Shown: positions 44,633 through 51,484 of the stretch, one piece after another | Layout of the letters: the number at the start of each line of letters is the position of its first letter | How positions within the stretch are numbered: position 1 is the stretch's first letter | Assembly (NCBI GenBank): GCA_047777475.1 | Contig: JBKEET010000011.1 | Span: forward strand, 1 to 51,484 | Direction: 5' to 3' | DNA: 51,484 nucleotides | Source: Sutterella sp047777475 | Lineage (GTDB): Bacteria > Pseudomonadota > Gammaproteobacteria > Burkholderiales > Burkholderiaceae_F | Notes under the pieces: generated by a model | Seen by the model: the letters and a program-made list of their open reading frames with translations, nothing else | Told to the model about the DNA's origin: nothing | Databases searched by the model: none | Program-made: the position numbers and the translations under genes

Positions 44633-45634
44633 TCAGCCGGCGAAGTGATTGAAGCCGCCGGAAGGCGTGGCGACGATGGCGCCGCTCTGCGTGCGCACTG
44701 TGAGATTAGCACCCGAGGAGCCTTCGAGGATCCTGCCGATGCGGGTGATTCGCGTGTCGGCGATGAGCGCGAGCTGCATGATGCGGCCGCGGTGCTCGGC
44801 GGGCGCCGTGAAGACGAGTTCGTAGTCGTCGCCGCCGGCGAGCGCCGCTTCAAGCTTCTGCTCCTCGGTGAGCGACTTCAGGGCGGGCGAGATCGGCACC
44901 GCGTCCCAGACAATGTCGGCGCTCACGCCGCTGCGCTCGAGGATATGGCCGAGGTCGGCCTTGAGGCCGTCGGAAACGTCGGCGCAGGCCGTGGCCGCCT
45001 CGAGCAGCGCGCCGCCCAAGGCGAGCCGCGGCGTCGGGCGGTCCATGCGGTGGAAGATCTCCTCGGCCGCATCGGGCATGAGCTGCCAGTGCCCGCAGCG
45101 GTGCATGAGCGCGGCGTAGGCGTCGCCGAGCGTGCCCGAAACCCAGATGTCGTCGCCCGGCTTGGCGCCCGAGCGCGTCAGCCCGCGCTCCGGCGGGAGC
45201 GAGCCCATGGCGGTGATCGAGATCGTGAGCGGCGCGTGTCCGCCGCCCTGCACTTCGGCCGTGCGCGTGGTGTCGCCGCCGAGCAGCGCGCAGCCTGTCT
45301 TCTCGGCGAGCTCCATCATGCCCTGCGAGAAGCGCCCGAGCCATTCGTCGTTGCGCTCCGGCAGCCCGATCGAGAGGAAGAACGCCCGCGGCGAGGCACC
45401 CGCCGCGGCCAGGTCGGAAAGGTTGACCGCCAGCGCCTTGTAGCCCACGTCCTCGGGCTTCGCGTCGGGAAGAAAATGCGTGCCCATCGACATCATGTCG
45501 GTCGTCACCGCGATGCGGCCGGCGCCCGTGTCCACAATGGCGCAGTCGTCCCCCACGCCCTGGCTCTTCCACTCGCCGAACGCATCGTGAGTGAAGAAAC
45601 GATCGATGATCTGAAATTCTCCGACTCGATCCAT
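44633..45634 (-). CDS. thiL: Thiamine-monophosphate kinase
   Basis: Phosphorylates thiamine phosphate to thiamine pyrophosphate. I choose ATG 45634 (MDRVGEFQIIDRFF), giving 333 residues; an upstream TTG would lie in the nusB terminator. Motifs: VGDDCAIV, VTTDMMSMGTHFL, ALAVNLSDLAAAGA, LLGGDTTR, CADVSDGLKADLGHIL and AGGDDYELVF. No TPP riboswitch is seen upstream. Confidence 0.96.
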   Translation of the reverse strand: MDRVGEFQIIDRFFTHDAFGEWKSQGVGDDCAIVDTGAGRIAVTTDMMSMGTHFLPDAKPEDVGYKALAVNLSDLAAAGASPRAFFLSIGLPERNDEWLGRFSQGMMELAEKTGCALLGGDTTRTAEVQGGGHAPLTISITAMGSLPPERGLTRSGAKPGDDIWVSGTLGDAYAALMHRCGHWQLMPDAAEEIFHRMDRPTPRLALGGALLEAATACADVSDGLKADLGHILERSGVSADIVWDAVPISPALKSLTEEQKLEAALAGGDDYELVFTAPAEHRGRIMQLALIADTRITRIGRILEGSSGANLTVRTQSGAIVATPSGGFNHFAG

Positions 45635-45660
45635 AGCTTTTCTCAACCCTCCAGGCTCAT

Positions 45661-45695
45661 AAAAAAGCAAAGCCGTCCCCCCGAAGAGGAACGGC
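45661..45695 (-). terminator. nusB terminator
   Basis: Minus strand: GCCGTTCC (45688-45695) pairs with GGGACGGC (45672-45679), with one G-U pair, followed by TTTGCTTTTTT. It ends the riboflavin operon 33 bases after the nusB stop. thiL starts 27 bases beyond it, so thiL depends on readthrough or an unseen promoter. Confidence 0.75.
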
Positions 45696-45727
45696 CCTAA
45701 TCGCTGAAAGCACCGGCAGAAAGGCGC

Positions 45728-46270
45728 TCATGCCTTGGCGGACGCCGTTTCCTCGGGGCGCACGTCGCGCGCGACTTTCTCGAGCACAGCGTTGGTGAAG
45801 CGATAGCCGCTGCCGTACTGCTTGGCCAGCTCGACGGCCTCGTTAAGGATCACCAGCCAGGGCGTCTCGGGGCAGTGCATCAGCTCGTAGGCCCCGATCA
45901 TCAGCGCGGCGCGCTCGACGAGCGAGACGCGCTCGATGCCGCGGTCGATGTGCTTCTGCAGCGCCTCGGTGATGGCGGCGTGCTGGTCGATCACGCCGGC
46001 GAGCAGCTGACGTGCAAAGGGACGGTCGGCCTTGGCGAGGTCGCGGGCGGTGATGCCGCTGCCTTCGATCACTTCGCGGGAATCGTCGGCGCCCGCCTCC
46101 GCGCCTTCTTCGGCGTCGGCGGTGAAGAGCTCGCCCAGGTGCGGCTCAATGGCCGCATAGTCCTGCGTCGGATCGGTGAGCCACTGGTAAACGCCGAAGA
46201 GCGCGATCACGCGGGCCAGGTGACGGCCCTCGTTCATCGCCGGACGGCGTTCCTTGCTGCCTGAACTCAT
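45728..46270 (-). CDS. nusB: Transcription antitermination factor NusB
   Basis: RNA-binding partner of NusE in rRNA antitermination. The 180 residues include RHLARVIALFGVYQWL, FARQLLAGVIDQH, RVSLVERAALMIGAYEL, and WLVILNEAVELAKQYGSGYRFTN (read as two adjoining motifs). A Glu/Ala/Asp-rich insertion (about 52-75) is longer than in E. coli NusB. It follows ribH by 13 bases, the standard ribH-nusB pair. Confidence 0.94.
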   Translation of the reverse strand: MSSGSKERRPAMNEGRHLARVIALFGVYQWLTDPTQDYAAIEPHLGELFTADAEEGAEAGADDSREVIEGSGITARDLAKADRPFARQLLAGVIDQHAAITEALQKHIDRGIERVSLVERAALMIGAYELMHCPETPWLVILNEAVELAKQYGSGYRFTNAVLEKVARDVRPEETASAKA

Positions 46271-46283
46271 GCGTTTGTTTCCT

Positions 46284-46808
46284 TTACTTCGTTTCCTGTT
46301 CGTCGCCGCTTTCTTCGTCGTCGCCTTCCTCTTCCTCGAGCTCGTCTTCGGTGACGAACTCCTTGGCGAGGTTGGCCATTTCGACGGCGGCGCGGGCGCA
46401 GTCGCGGCCCTTCATGTCGATGCGCTCTTCGCACTGCTCGTCGTTTTCCGTCGTCAGCACGCCGTTGGCGATCGGAATGTCGTAGTCGAGGGCGACGCGC
46501 GAAATGCCGGCGCCGGACTCGTTGCTGACGAGCTCGAAGTGATAGGTTTCGCCGCGGATCACCGCGCCGAAGGCGATGAGCGCGTCGTATTCGTCGGTCT
46601 GCGCGAGCTTCTGCAGCGCAAACGGGATCTCGAGCGCCCCGGGAACGGACACGCGGGTGACATCCTCGTCCATCACGCCGAGCTTGCGCAGCTCGTCCAT
46701 GCAGGCCTCGAATTCGCCGCGGCCGGCATACTCGTTGAAGCGGGACACCACGATGCCGATGCGCAGATCGGTGCCGTCCAGTTTCGTCGGAACAATATCA
46801 ACAGCCAT
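46284..46808 (-). CDS. ribH: 6,7-dimethyl-8-ribityllumazine synthase
   Basis: Penultimate enzyme of riboflavin synthesis. Start ATG 46808 (MAVDIVPTKLDG) has AGGAG eight bases upstream. The 174 residues contain IGIVVSRFNEYA, VPGALEIPFALQKLA, AFGAVIRGETYHFELVSNE and PIANGVLTTEN. The last 22 residues form a highly acidic tail (EDELEEEEGDDEESGDEQE), which is not part of the lumazine synthase fold. Confidence 0.97.
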   Translation of the reverse strand: MAVDIVPTKLDGTDLRIGIVVSRFNEYAGRGEFEACMDELRKLGVMDEDVTRVSVPGALEIPFALQKLAQTDEYDALIAFGAVIRGETYHFELVSNESGAGISRVALDYDIPIANGVLTTENDEQCEERIDMKGRDCARAAVEMANLAKEFVTEDELEEEEGDDEESGDEQETK

Positions 46809-46904
46809 TTTTTTGTCTCCTTTTGCGGGAGCTGTTTGTCTCTGATGCAAAGGTTCCGCCGCCGCGGCGCGGGAAGCGCCGCCGCATGCGGAATCCAGTT
46901 TGTT

Positions 46905-46933
46905 TATTTTAGCCTGTTTTGCCGTATGGAACG
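46905..46933 (-). promoter_or_regulatory. Possible ribH promoter
   Basis: Minus strand TAAAAT (46905-46910) is a five-of-six -10; the hexamer 17 bases upstream, CGTTCC, is a poor -35. It lies between the OYE gene and ribH, suggesting that ribH-nusB can be expressed separately. Confidence 0.3.
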
Positions 46934-46953
46934 GCCGCCGGAGGCGGCCTTCC
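46928..46953. repeat. Hairpin after the OYE gene
   Basis: GGAA-C-GGCCGCC and GGCGGCC-TTCC (46928-46953) form an 11-pair stem with one bulge, 11 bases after the OYE-family stop. There is no T tract on the minus strand. It may stabilise or process the mRNA. Confidence 0.45.
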
Positions 46954-46963
46954 GGGCGGCTTT

Positions 46964-48028
46964 TCAGCGCGACTGCGCGAGGCGCACCTGGGTGGGCATC
47001 GGCAGGTCCGTTTCGCCGAGCGCGCGGGCGGCGTGCCAGCCCCAGCGCGGGTCGTCGAGCATGCCGCGGCCGACGTCGACGCCGTCGGCGGCGCCCGTGA
47101 TCAGGATCGTCTCCGCCTGGGCCGGGCTCGTGATGCCGCCGACCGCATAGGTGGGCAGTCCCACCTCGCGGCGGATATCAGCCGCAAACGCGACGAGCCA
47201 GCCCGGGCCGGCGGTCATCGCCGCGGGGGCAAGCCCGCCCGCCGAGACGTCGAGCCAGTGCACGCCGTGGTCCTTGGCGGCGCGCGCGAAGACGGCCGCA
47301 TCCTCGGGCGTGATGCCGTCGCTCGCCCAGTCGGTCGCCGAAAGGCGCAGGCCGACGGCCATGCTTTCGGGCACGGACTCCTTGACGGCGTCGATCACCG
47401 CGAGCGGGAACTTCATGCGGCCCTCGCGCGCACCGCCGAACCCGTCGATGCGGTGGTTCGTGAGCGGCGAGAGGAATTCGTGGAGCAGATAGCCGTGGGC
47501 GGCGTGGATCTGCACGCCGTCGAAGCCCGCGGCGGCCGCGCGCACGGCCGCTTTCCCGAAGTCGGCGATCACCTGGAGGCATTCCTCGCCGGAGAGCTCG
47601 CGGCTCGGCATGTCGCCCTCGGTAAGGGCAATCTCGGAAGGGCCGACGGGGCGCCAGCCGCCTTCGGCGGGCGGCACCTGGCGGCCGTCCTTCGTGCTTG
47701 CCTTGCAGCCCGCGTGCGAGAGCTGGATGAAGATCTTCACGCGCGGGTTCACTTCGCGCATCACCTCGCACAGCCGATGCAGGCCGGCGACGTGGTCGTC
47801 GGTCCAGAGGCCGAGGTCGGCATCGGTGATGCGGCCGTCGGGACGCACCGCCGTCGCCTCGACGGTCACGGCGCCCGCGCCCGAGACGGCGAGCTCAGAG
47901 TAATGGATCTTGTGGAAAATCTGCACGATGCCGCTTTTGGCCATGCACATGCACATCGGCGGGACGCAGATGCGGTTCGGAACCGTCACGGGACCGAGCT
48001 CGAGCGGCGTAAAAAGATGAGATTTCAT
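46964..48028 (-). CDS. Old Yellow Enzyme family FMN oxidoreductase, YqjM class
   Basis: 354 residues from ATG 48028 (MKSHLFTPLELGPVTVPNRI). It is a TIM-barrel flavoprotein reducing activated C=C bonds with NAD(P)H. Features shared with B. subtilis YqjM: PPMCMCMA with a Cys at position 26 near the flavin, IQLSHAGCKAS, the substrate-binding HAAHGYLLHEFLSP (H175, H178), NHRIDGFGG and GRGMLDDPR near the C-terminus. It sits inside the riboflavin operon between ribE and ribH, where relatives carry ribBA, so its FMN cofactor and its gene context match. Physiological substrate unknown. The ribosome-binding site is weak; an upstream ATG (48064) lies in the ribE terminator hairpin. Confidence 0.88.
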   Translation of the reverse strand: MKSHLFTPLELGPVTVPNRICVPPMCMCMAKSGIVQIFHKIHYSELAVSGAGAVTVEATAVRPDGRITDADLGLWTDDHVAGLHRLCEVMREVNPRVKIFIQLSHAGCKASTKDGRQVPPAEGGWRPVGPSEIALTEGDMPSRELSGEECLQVIADFGKAAVRAAAAGFDGVQIHAAHGYLLHEFLSPLTNHRIDGFGGAREGRMKFPLAVIDAVKESVPESMAVGLRLSATDWASDGITPEDAAVFARAAKDHGVHWLDVSAGGLAPAAMTAGPGWLVAFAADIRREVGLPTYAVGGITSPAQAETILITGAADGVDVGRGMLDDPRWGWHAARALGETDLPMPTQVRLAQSR

Positions 48029-48053
48029 GACGCGTTTGCCTGAAACAGAAGAA

Positions 48054-48082
48054 GCGCCGCTCATTGGGGCGGCGCGTCTGTT
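48054..48082. terminator. Hairpin after ribE
   Basis: GCGCCGC (48054-48060) and GCGGCGC (48069-48075), a 7-base stem. On the plus strand it is followed by GTCTGTTTTTTT, on the minus strand by TTCTTCTGTTTC. For the minus-strand ribE it would be a weak terminator, reducing transcription into the OYE gene. Confidence 0.45.
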
Positions 48083-48085
48083 TTT

Positions 48086-48706
48086 TTAGAAGAGCGAGTC
48101 GCTGTCCTCGCGGAGCTCCATCATGCGCTCCACGTAGCGGGCGATCAGGTCGATCTCCAGGTTGACGAAGCTCTGCGGCTTGAGGTTCTTGAGCGTCGTC
48201 ACCTCGATCGTGTGCGGGATGAGGTTGATGGTCACGAGCGTGTCGAGCGCCGTGTCCTCGACCTTGTTGATCGTGAGCGAGACGCCGTTGACCGTGATCG
48301 AGCCCTTGTAGGCGAGGTAAGGCGCGAGCGGGCGCGGGCAGCGGATCACGAGCCGGTAGGACTCGGCGATCCTGTCCATGCTCTCGACCTGGCCGACGCC
48401 GTCGACGTGGCCGCTCACCAGGTGACCGTCGACGCGGTCGCCGAGGCGCATCGCCTTCTCGAGGTTCACCTCGCCGAAGGTGTCGAGGCCCGTGGTCTTC
48501 GAAAGACTCTCCGCGGAGACATCCACCTTGAACTCGGTGTCGGTCTTCGCGACCACGGTCATGCACGCGCCGTTGACGGCGATCGAGTCGCCCACTTTCA
48601 CTTCGCCGAGGCCGAGCTCGGGCGCATAAATCGTCAGCCGAACGCCGTTGCCGAGCTTCTCGGGCTCGCGCACCTTGCCGATGGCCTGAACAATACCGGT
48701 AAACAT
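48086..48706 (-). CDS. ribE: Riboflavin synthase, alpha chain
   Basis: Dismutates two lumazine molecules to riboflavin. Start ATG 48706 (MFTGIVQAIGKVRE) overlaps the ribD stop as TAATG. The 206 residues show the two homologous lumazine-binding barrels, each with the typical pattern: VGDSIAVNGACMTV in the first and YKGSITVNGVSLTIN in the second, plus VSGHVDGVG. Confidence 0.97.
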   Translation of the reverse strand: MFTGIVQAIGKVREPEKLGNGVRLTIYAPELGLGEVKVGDSIAVNGACMTVVAKTDTEFKVDVSAESLSKTTGLDTFGEVNLEKAMRLGDRVDGHLVSGHVDGVGQVESMDRIAESYRLVIRCPRPLAPYLAYKGSITVNGVSLTINKVEDTALDTLVTINLIPHTIEVTTLKNLKPQSFVNLEIDLIARYVERMMELREDSDSLF

Positions 48707-49815
48707 TACGCTTTCTTCCTCAAAATCAGCCGCAGGTCGTCGCCGACCCGCGAAATATCGTCCGCATGCCAGCGCATCGCGGCGCCGGGCGACGAAGGCT
48801 CCGACACCGCCGCGATCGGGTACCCGCTGCCGAAGAGGCACGGGGCGCAGTAAAGCACAATCTCGTCGACGAGACCCGCGTCGAGGAAGGCGCCGTTGAG
48901 GCCCGCTCCCGCTTCGAGATGCACGTCGTTGATCTCCCTTTTTCCCAGCATGCTGAGCATTTTACCTAGATCGACGAGGCCGGGGCGCTTGGCATCCGGC
49001 ACTTTCCAAATCTCGGCGCCGGCGGCGCGAAGCCGCTCCGCGCGGTCCGCGTCGTCGGAGGCGGTGACGATAAGCGTGCCGCCGCCTTCGAGGATGTGCG
49101 CGCCGGGCGGCGTCTCGAGCCTCGGGTCGACCACGGCGCGGATCGGGAAGCGCTTCTGGTCGGGCAGGCGCACCGTCATGCGCGGGTTGTCGGCGAGCAC
49201 CGTGCCGATGCCGGTGAGGATGACGCCGGCGCGGCCGCGGAAGAGCATCGCGTCGGCCCTCGCCGCCTCGCCCGTGATCCACTGCGAGCGCCCGTCGGGC
49301 AGCGCCGTGCGTCCGTCGAGCGTGGCGGCGGTCTTCATGCGCACCCAGGGGCGGCCCGTCGTCATGCGGGTCATGAAGCCCGCGTTCGTGAGCCAGGCCT
49401 CGCGCTCGAGCACGCCGCTCTCCGCTTCGATGCCCGCCTCGCGGATCATCGCAAGGCCCCGCCCCGCGACGAGCGGGTTGGGGTCGCGCACCGCGGCGAC
49501 GACGCGCCCGAGGCGCTCCTCGATGAGCATCTTCGCGCAGGGCGGCGTATGGCCGTAGTGCGAGCAGGGCTCGAGCGTCACGTAGATCGTGGCGCCCGCA
49601 ATGTCGTTGCCGCGCGCCTTGGCGTCGCGCACGGCCATCACCTCGGCGTGCGGGCCGCCCACCTGCTGTGTGAAGCCCTCGCCGAGGACCTCGTCGCCGC
49701 GCACGATCACCGCGCCCACCGAGGGGTTGGGCGGCGAAAGGCGCCAGGCGCGCTGCGCGAGCTCGAGCGCCCTCCTCATCCAGCGCTCGTCGCGCTCCGC
49801 TGTGCTCCCGCTCAT
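48706..49815 (-). CDS. ribD: Bifunctional riboflavin deaminase/reductase RibD
   Basis: Performs the second and third steps of the GTP branch. The 369 residues have an N-terminal cytidine-deaminase-like zinc domain (H56-A-E, then PCSHYGHTPPC with C84 and C93) and a C-terminal reductase domain (GRPWVRMKTAATLDGRTALP, RFPIRAVVDPRLETP, VHLEAGAGLNGAFL). It overlaps nrdR by four bases. Confidence 0.97.
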   Translation of the reverse strand: MSGSTAERDERWMRRALELAQRAWRLSPPNPSVGAVIVRGDEVLGEGFTQQVGGPHAEVMAVRDAKARGNDIAGATIYVTLEPCSHYGHTPPCAKMLIEERLGRVVAAVRDPNPLVAGRGLAMIREAGIEAESGVLEREAWLTNAGFMTRMTTGRPWVRMKTAATLDGRTALPDGRSQWITGEAARADAMLFRGRAGVILTGIGTVLADNPRMTVRLPDQKRFPIRAVVDPRLETPPGAHILEGGGTLIVTASDDADRAERLRAAGAEIWKVPDAKRPGLVDLGKMLSMLGKREINDVHLEAGAGLNGAFLDAGLVDEIVLYCAPCLFGSGYPIAAVSEPSSPGAAMRWHADDISRVGDDLRLILRKKA

Positions 49816-50309
49816 GCGCGCTCCTTGGGCTTAGAGTCGGCGGAGGCCGCGTCGGTGGCGCCCGCGATCGCGTTCTGGATCATCGTGATGAAGGCCTGCG
49901 GGTCGTTGATGTTGAAGTACACCGACGCGAAGCGGATGTAGGCGATGATGTCGAGGCGCTGCAGCGCCTCGAGGACGAGCTCGCCGAGGCGGCTCGCGCG
50001 GATCTCGCGCTCGCCCGTGAGGATCATGGCCTGCTCGATCGCGTCGACCGCGTCGTCGATCTTGTCCTGCGACACCGGGCGCTTCCTGAGCGCCAGGCTC
50101 ATCGAGCCGCGGAGCTTGTCGCGGTTGTATTCCTCGCGCACGCCGCCGCGCTTGACGATGACGGGCATCGTGAGCTGGGCGCGCTCGAACGTGGTGAAGC
50201 GCTTGCCGCAGGCCGGGCAGCGCCGGCGGCGGCGGATGACGGCGCCCTCTTCGGGGGCGCGCGAGTCAATCACCTGCGTGTCTTTGTTCTGGCAGAAGGG
50301 GCAGCGCAT
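49812..50309 (-). CDS. nrdR: Transcriptional repressor NrdR
   Basis: Zinc-ribbon/ATP-cone repressor of ribonucleotide reductase genes. Start ATG 50309 (MRCPFCQNKDTQVIDSR) has AAGGAG upstream. The 165 residues contain CPFC and CPACGKRFTTFER as the zinc ribbon (about 3-38) and an ATP-cone domain (about 49-139). nrdR before ribD is common in proteobacteria. Confidence 0.97.
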   Translation of the reverse strand: MRCPFCQNKDTQVIDSRAPEEGAVIRRRRRCPACGKRFTTFERAQLTMPVIVKRGGVREEYNRDKLRGSMSLALRKRPVSQDKIDDAVDAIEQAMILTGEREIRASRLGELVLEALQRLDIIAYIRFASVYFNINDPQAFITMIQNAIAGATDAASADSKPKERA

Positions 50310-50398
50310 GGCTTTCTCCTTATCAGTGGCTGTGCCGCAGCCGCCGGGCTGACGCGCCCGGGCCGGCCGGCAATTCGCAGAGAGTGTAGCGCCGCAGA

Positions 50399-50424
50399 GT
50401 GTGCTCGGCAATCACTGAGCACAC
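50399..50424. repeat. Inverted repeat upstream of nrdR
   Basis: GTGTGCTC (50399-50406) and GAGCACAC (50417-50424), 8-base arms with a ten-base spacer, about 90 bases before the nrdR start. There is no T tract. It could be an operator, or a second structure after the glyA terminator. The neighbouring ACACAAAATAT resembles half of an NrdR box, but the other half is missing. Confidence 0.4.
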
Positions 50425-50461
50425 AAAATATGGGCTGGCCGCGCCGAGGCGCGGTCAGCCC
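50421..50461 (-). terminator. glyA terminator
   Basis: Minus strand: GGGCTG-A-CCGCGCC pairs with GGCGCGG-C-CAGCCC (50432-50461) around a two-base loop, followed by ATATTTTGTG. It lies 41 bases after the glyA stop. A second perfect palindrome, CCGTCTT/AAGACGG (50474-50490), lies between. Confidence 0.85.
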
Positions 50462-50501
50462 TAGTGTTGCCGGCCGTCTTTAAAAGACGGTTTCAGGCGC
50501 T

Positions 50502-51484
50502 TCAGTCGCCGTAGACCGGGAAGGCCTTCGTAAGCTTGGCGACTTCGCCGCGCACGCGCTCGAGAACGGCCTTGTCCTCAGGCGCGGAGAGCAGGTCGAC
50601 GATGAGGTCGGCCACCTTGCGCGCCTCTTCCGGACCGAAGCCGCGGGTGGTCATCGCGGGCGAGCCGAGGCGGATGCCCGAGGTGACGAAGGGCTTTTTC
50701 CGGATCGTGCGGGATCGCGTTCTTGTTGACCGTGATGTGCGCTTCGTGCAGGAGCGTCTCGGCGGCCTTGCCCGTGATGTGCAGAGGGCGCAGGTCAACG
50801 AGCATCACATGGCTCTCGGTGCGGCCGGAGACGATGCGCAGGCCGCGCTTGGTGAGCTCGTCGGCCATGACGGCGGCGTTCTCCATGACGCGGCGGCCGT
50901 ACTCCTTGAAGGAGGGCTGCAGCGCCTCGCCGAGCGCGACCGCCTTGGCGGCGATCACGTGCATCAGGGGACCGCCCTGCATGCCCGGGAAGACGGCGGA
51001 GTTGATCTTCTTCTCAAGGTCGGGGCGGCAGAAGATGATGCCGCCGCGCGGGCCGCGCAGCGTCTTGTGCGTGGTCGTGGTGACGATGTCGGCGTAGCCG
51101 AACGGGGTCGGGTAGACGCCCGCGGCGATGAGGCCGGCGTAATGGGCCATGTCGACCATCAGCAGGGCGCCGACTTCGTGGGCGATCTCGGCGAAGCGCT
51201 TGAAGTCGATGCGCAGCGAGTAGGCGGAAGCGCCCGTGATGATGAGCTTGGGCTTGTTTTCCTTGGCGAGGCGCTCGACCTGGTCGTAGTCGATCTCTTC
51301 CTTGTCGTTGAGGCCGTAAGGCACGACCTTGAAGTAACGGCCCGAGAAGTTGATGCGCATGCCGTGCGTCAGATGGCCGCCTTCGGCGAGCGAGAGGCCC
51401 ATGATCGTGTCGCCCGGCTCGAGCAGGCCGTAGTAAACGGCGGAGTTGGCCTGCGCGCCGGAGTGCGGCTGCACGTTGACGGCC
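50502..51484 (-). CDS. glyA: Serine hydroxymethyltransferase (5' end outside window, one-base frameshift)
   Basis: PLP enzyme interconverting serine and glycine and supplying one-carbon units. The window holds roughly the last three quarters, beginning at NVQPHSGAQANSAVYYGLL. Motifs: MGLSLAEGGHLTHG, VDMAHYAGLIAAGVYP, and VTTTTHKTLRGPRGG with the PLP lysine. Near the C-terminus the reading frame breaks: after NKNAIPHDPEK the expected KPFVTSGIRLGSPAMTTRGF continues only in the next frame, down to FPVYGD and the TGA at 50502. The break coincides with a run of five A residues on the minus strand (50695-50699) where four would keep the frame. An assembly error is the simplest reading, because both sides are otherwise well conserved. 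Confidence 0.95.

Noticed and set aside
46809..46963. FMN riboswitch upstream of ribH
   Set aside because: The conserved RFN-element blocks are not present here or before ribD; only a hairpin and a weak promoter are seen.

Overview
The window (51,484 bp, GC-rich, almost completely coding) looks like a core chromosomal segment of a betaproteobacterium of the order Burkholderiales. The gene order (a complete mraZ-to-lpxC division and cell-wall cluster, then dciA, secA and an argJ-family gene; and glyA, nrdR, ribD, ribE, ribH, nusB, thiL, pgpA) is typical of that order. Compact genes, a mostly core gene content and the autotransporter style suggest a gut member of the Sutterellaceae, but that family-level placement is inference.

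Region 1 (1-23,640), mostly minus strand. Reading right to left, mraZ starts a co-directional run: mraZ, rsmH, ftsL, ftsI, murE, murF, mraY, murD, ftsW, murG, murC, ddl, ftsQ, ftsA, ftsZ, lpxC. Many of these genes overlap by a few bases. Together they make the UDP-MurNAc-pentapeptide and lipid II, build the divisome and start lipid A synthesis. dciA converges on lpxC, the two stop codons sharing one CTAG. secA and a degenerate argJ homologue close the region. A promoter followed by MraZ-type TGGGN repeats lies upstream of mraZ.

Region 2 (23,641-36,990). A plus-strand ADP-forming acyl-CoA synthetase is followed by a bidirectional terminator and the minus-strand RNase P RNA gene (rnpB). Next come a PagP lipid A palmitoyltransferase fused to a second outer-membrane barrel domain, hemL, a DsbD/ScsB-type thiol reductase, dacB (PBP4, minus), groES-groEL behind a clear sigma-32 promoter, a Tat-type thioredoxin-fold protein (minus) and pyrF.

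Region 3 (36,990-45,634), minus strand. A 1145-residue autotransporter sits behind the only strongly AT-rich stretch of the window; its leader has a good promoter and a hairpin covering the ribosome-binding site. Upstream of it are a YdgA-like protein, a HlyC/CorC-type transporter, pncC, pgpA and thiL.

Region 4 (45,661-51,484), minus strand. glyA (5' end outside the window, with a one-base frameshift), nrdR, ribD, ribE, an Old Yellow Enzyme family flavoprotein sitting where ribBA normally lies, ribH and nusB.

Most of the window is ordinary housekeeping. The best candidates for something new are the PagP-barrel fusion with an attenuator-like leader, the ArgJ homologue that has lost its catalytic motifs, the long coiled-coil extension of DciA, the replacement of ribBA by an OYE gene, and the structured leaders of the autotransporter and groESL genes. 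No tRNA, CRISPR array, insertion sequence or prophage was seen.
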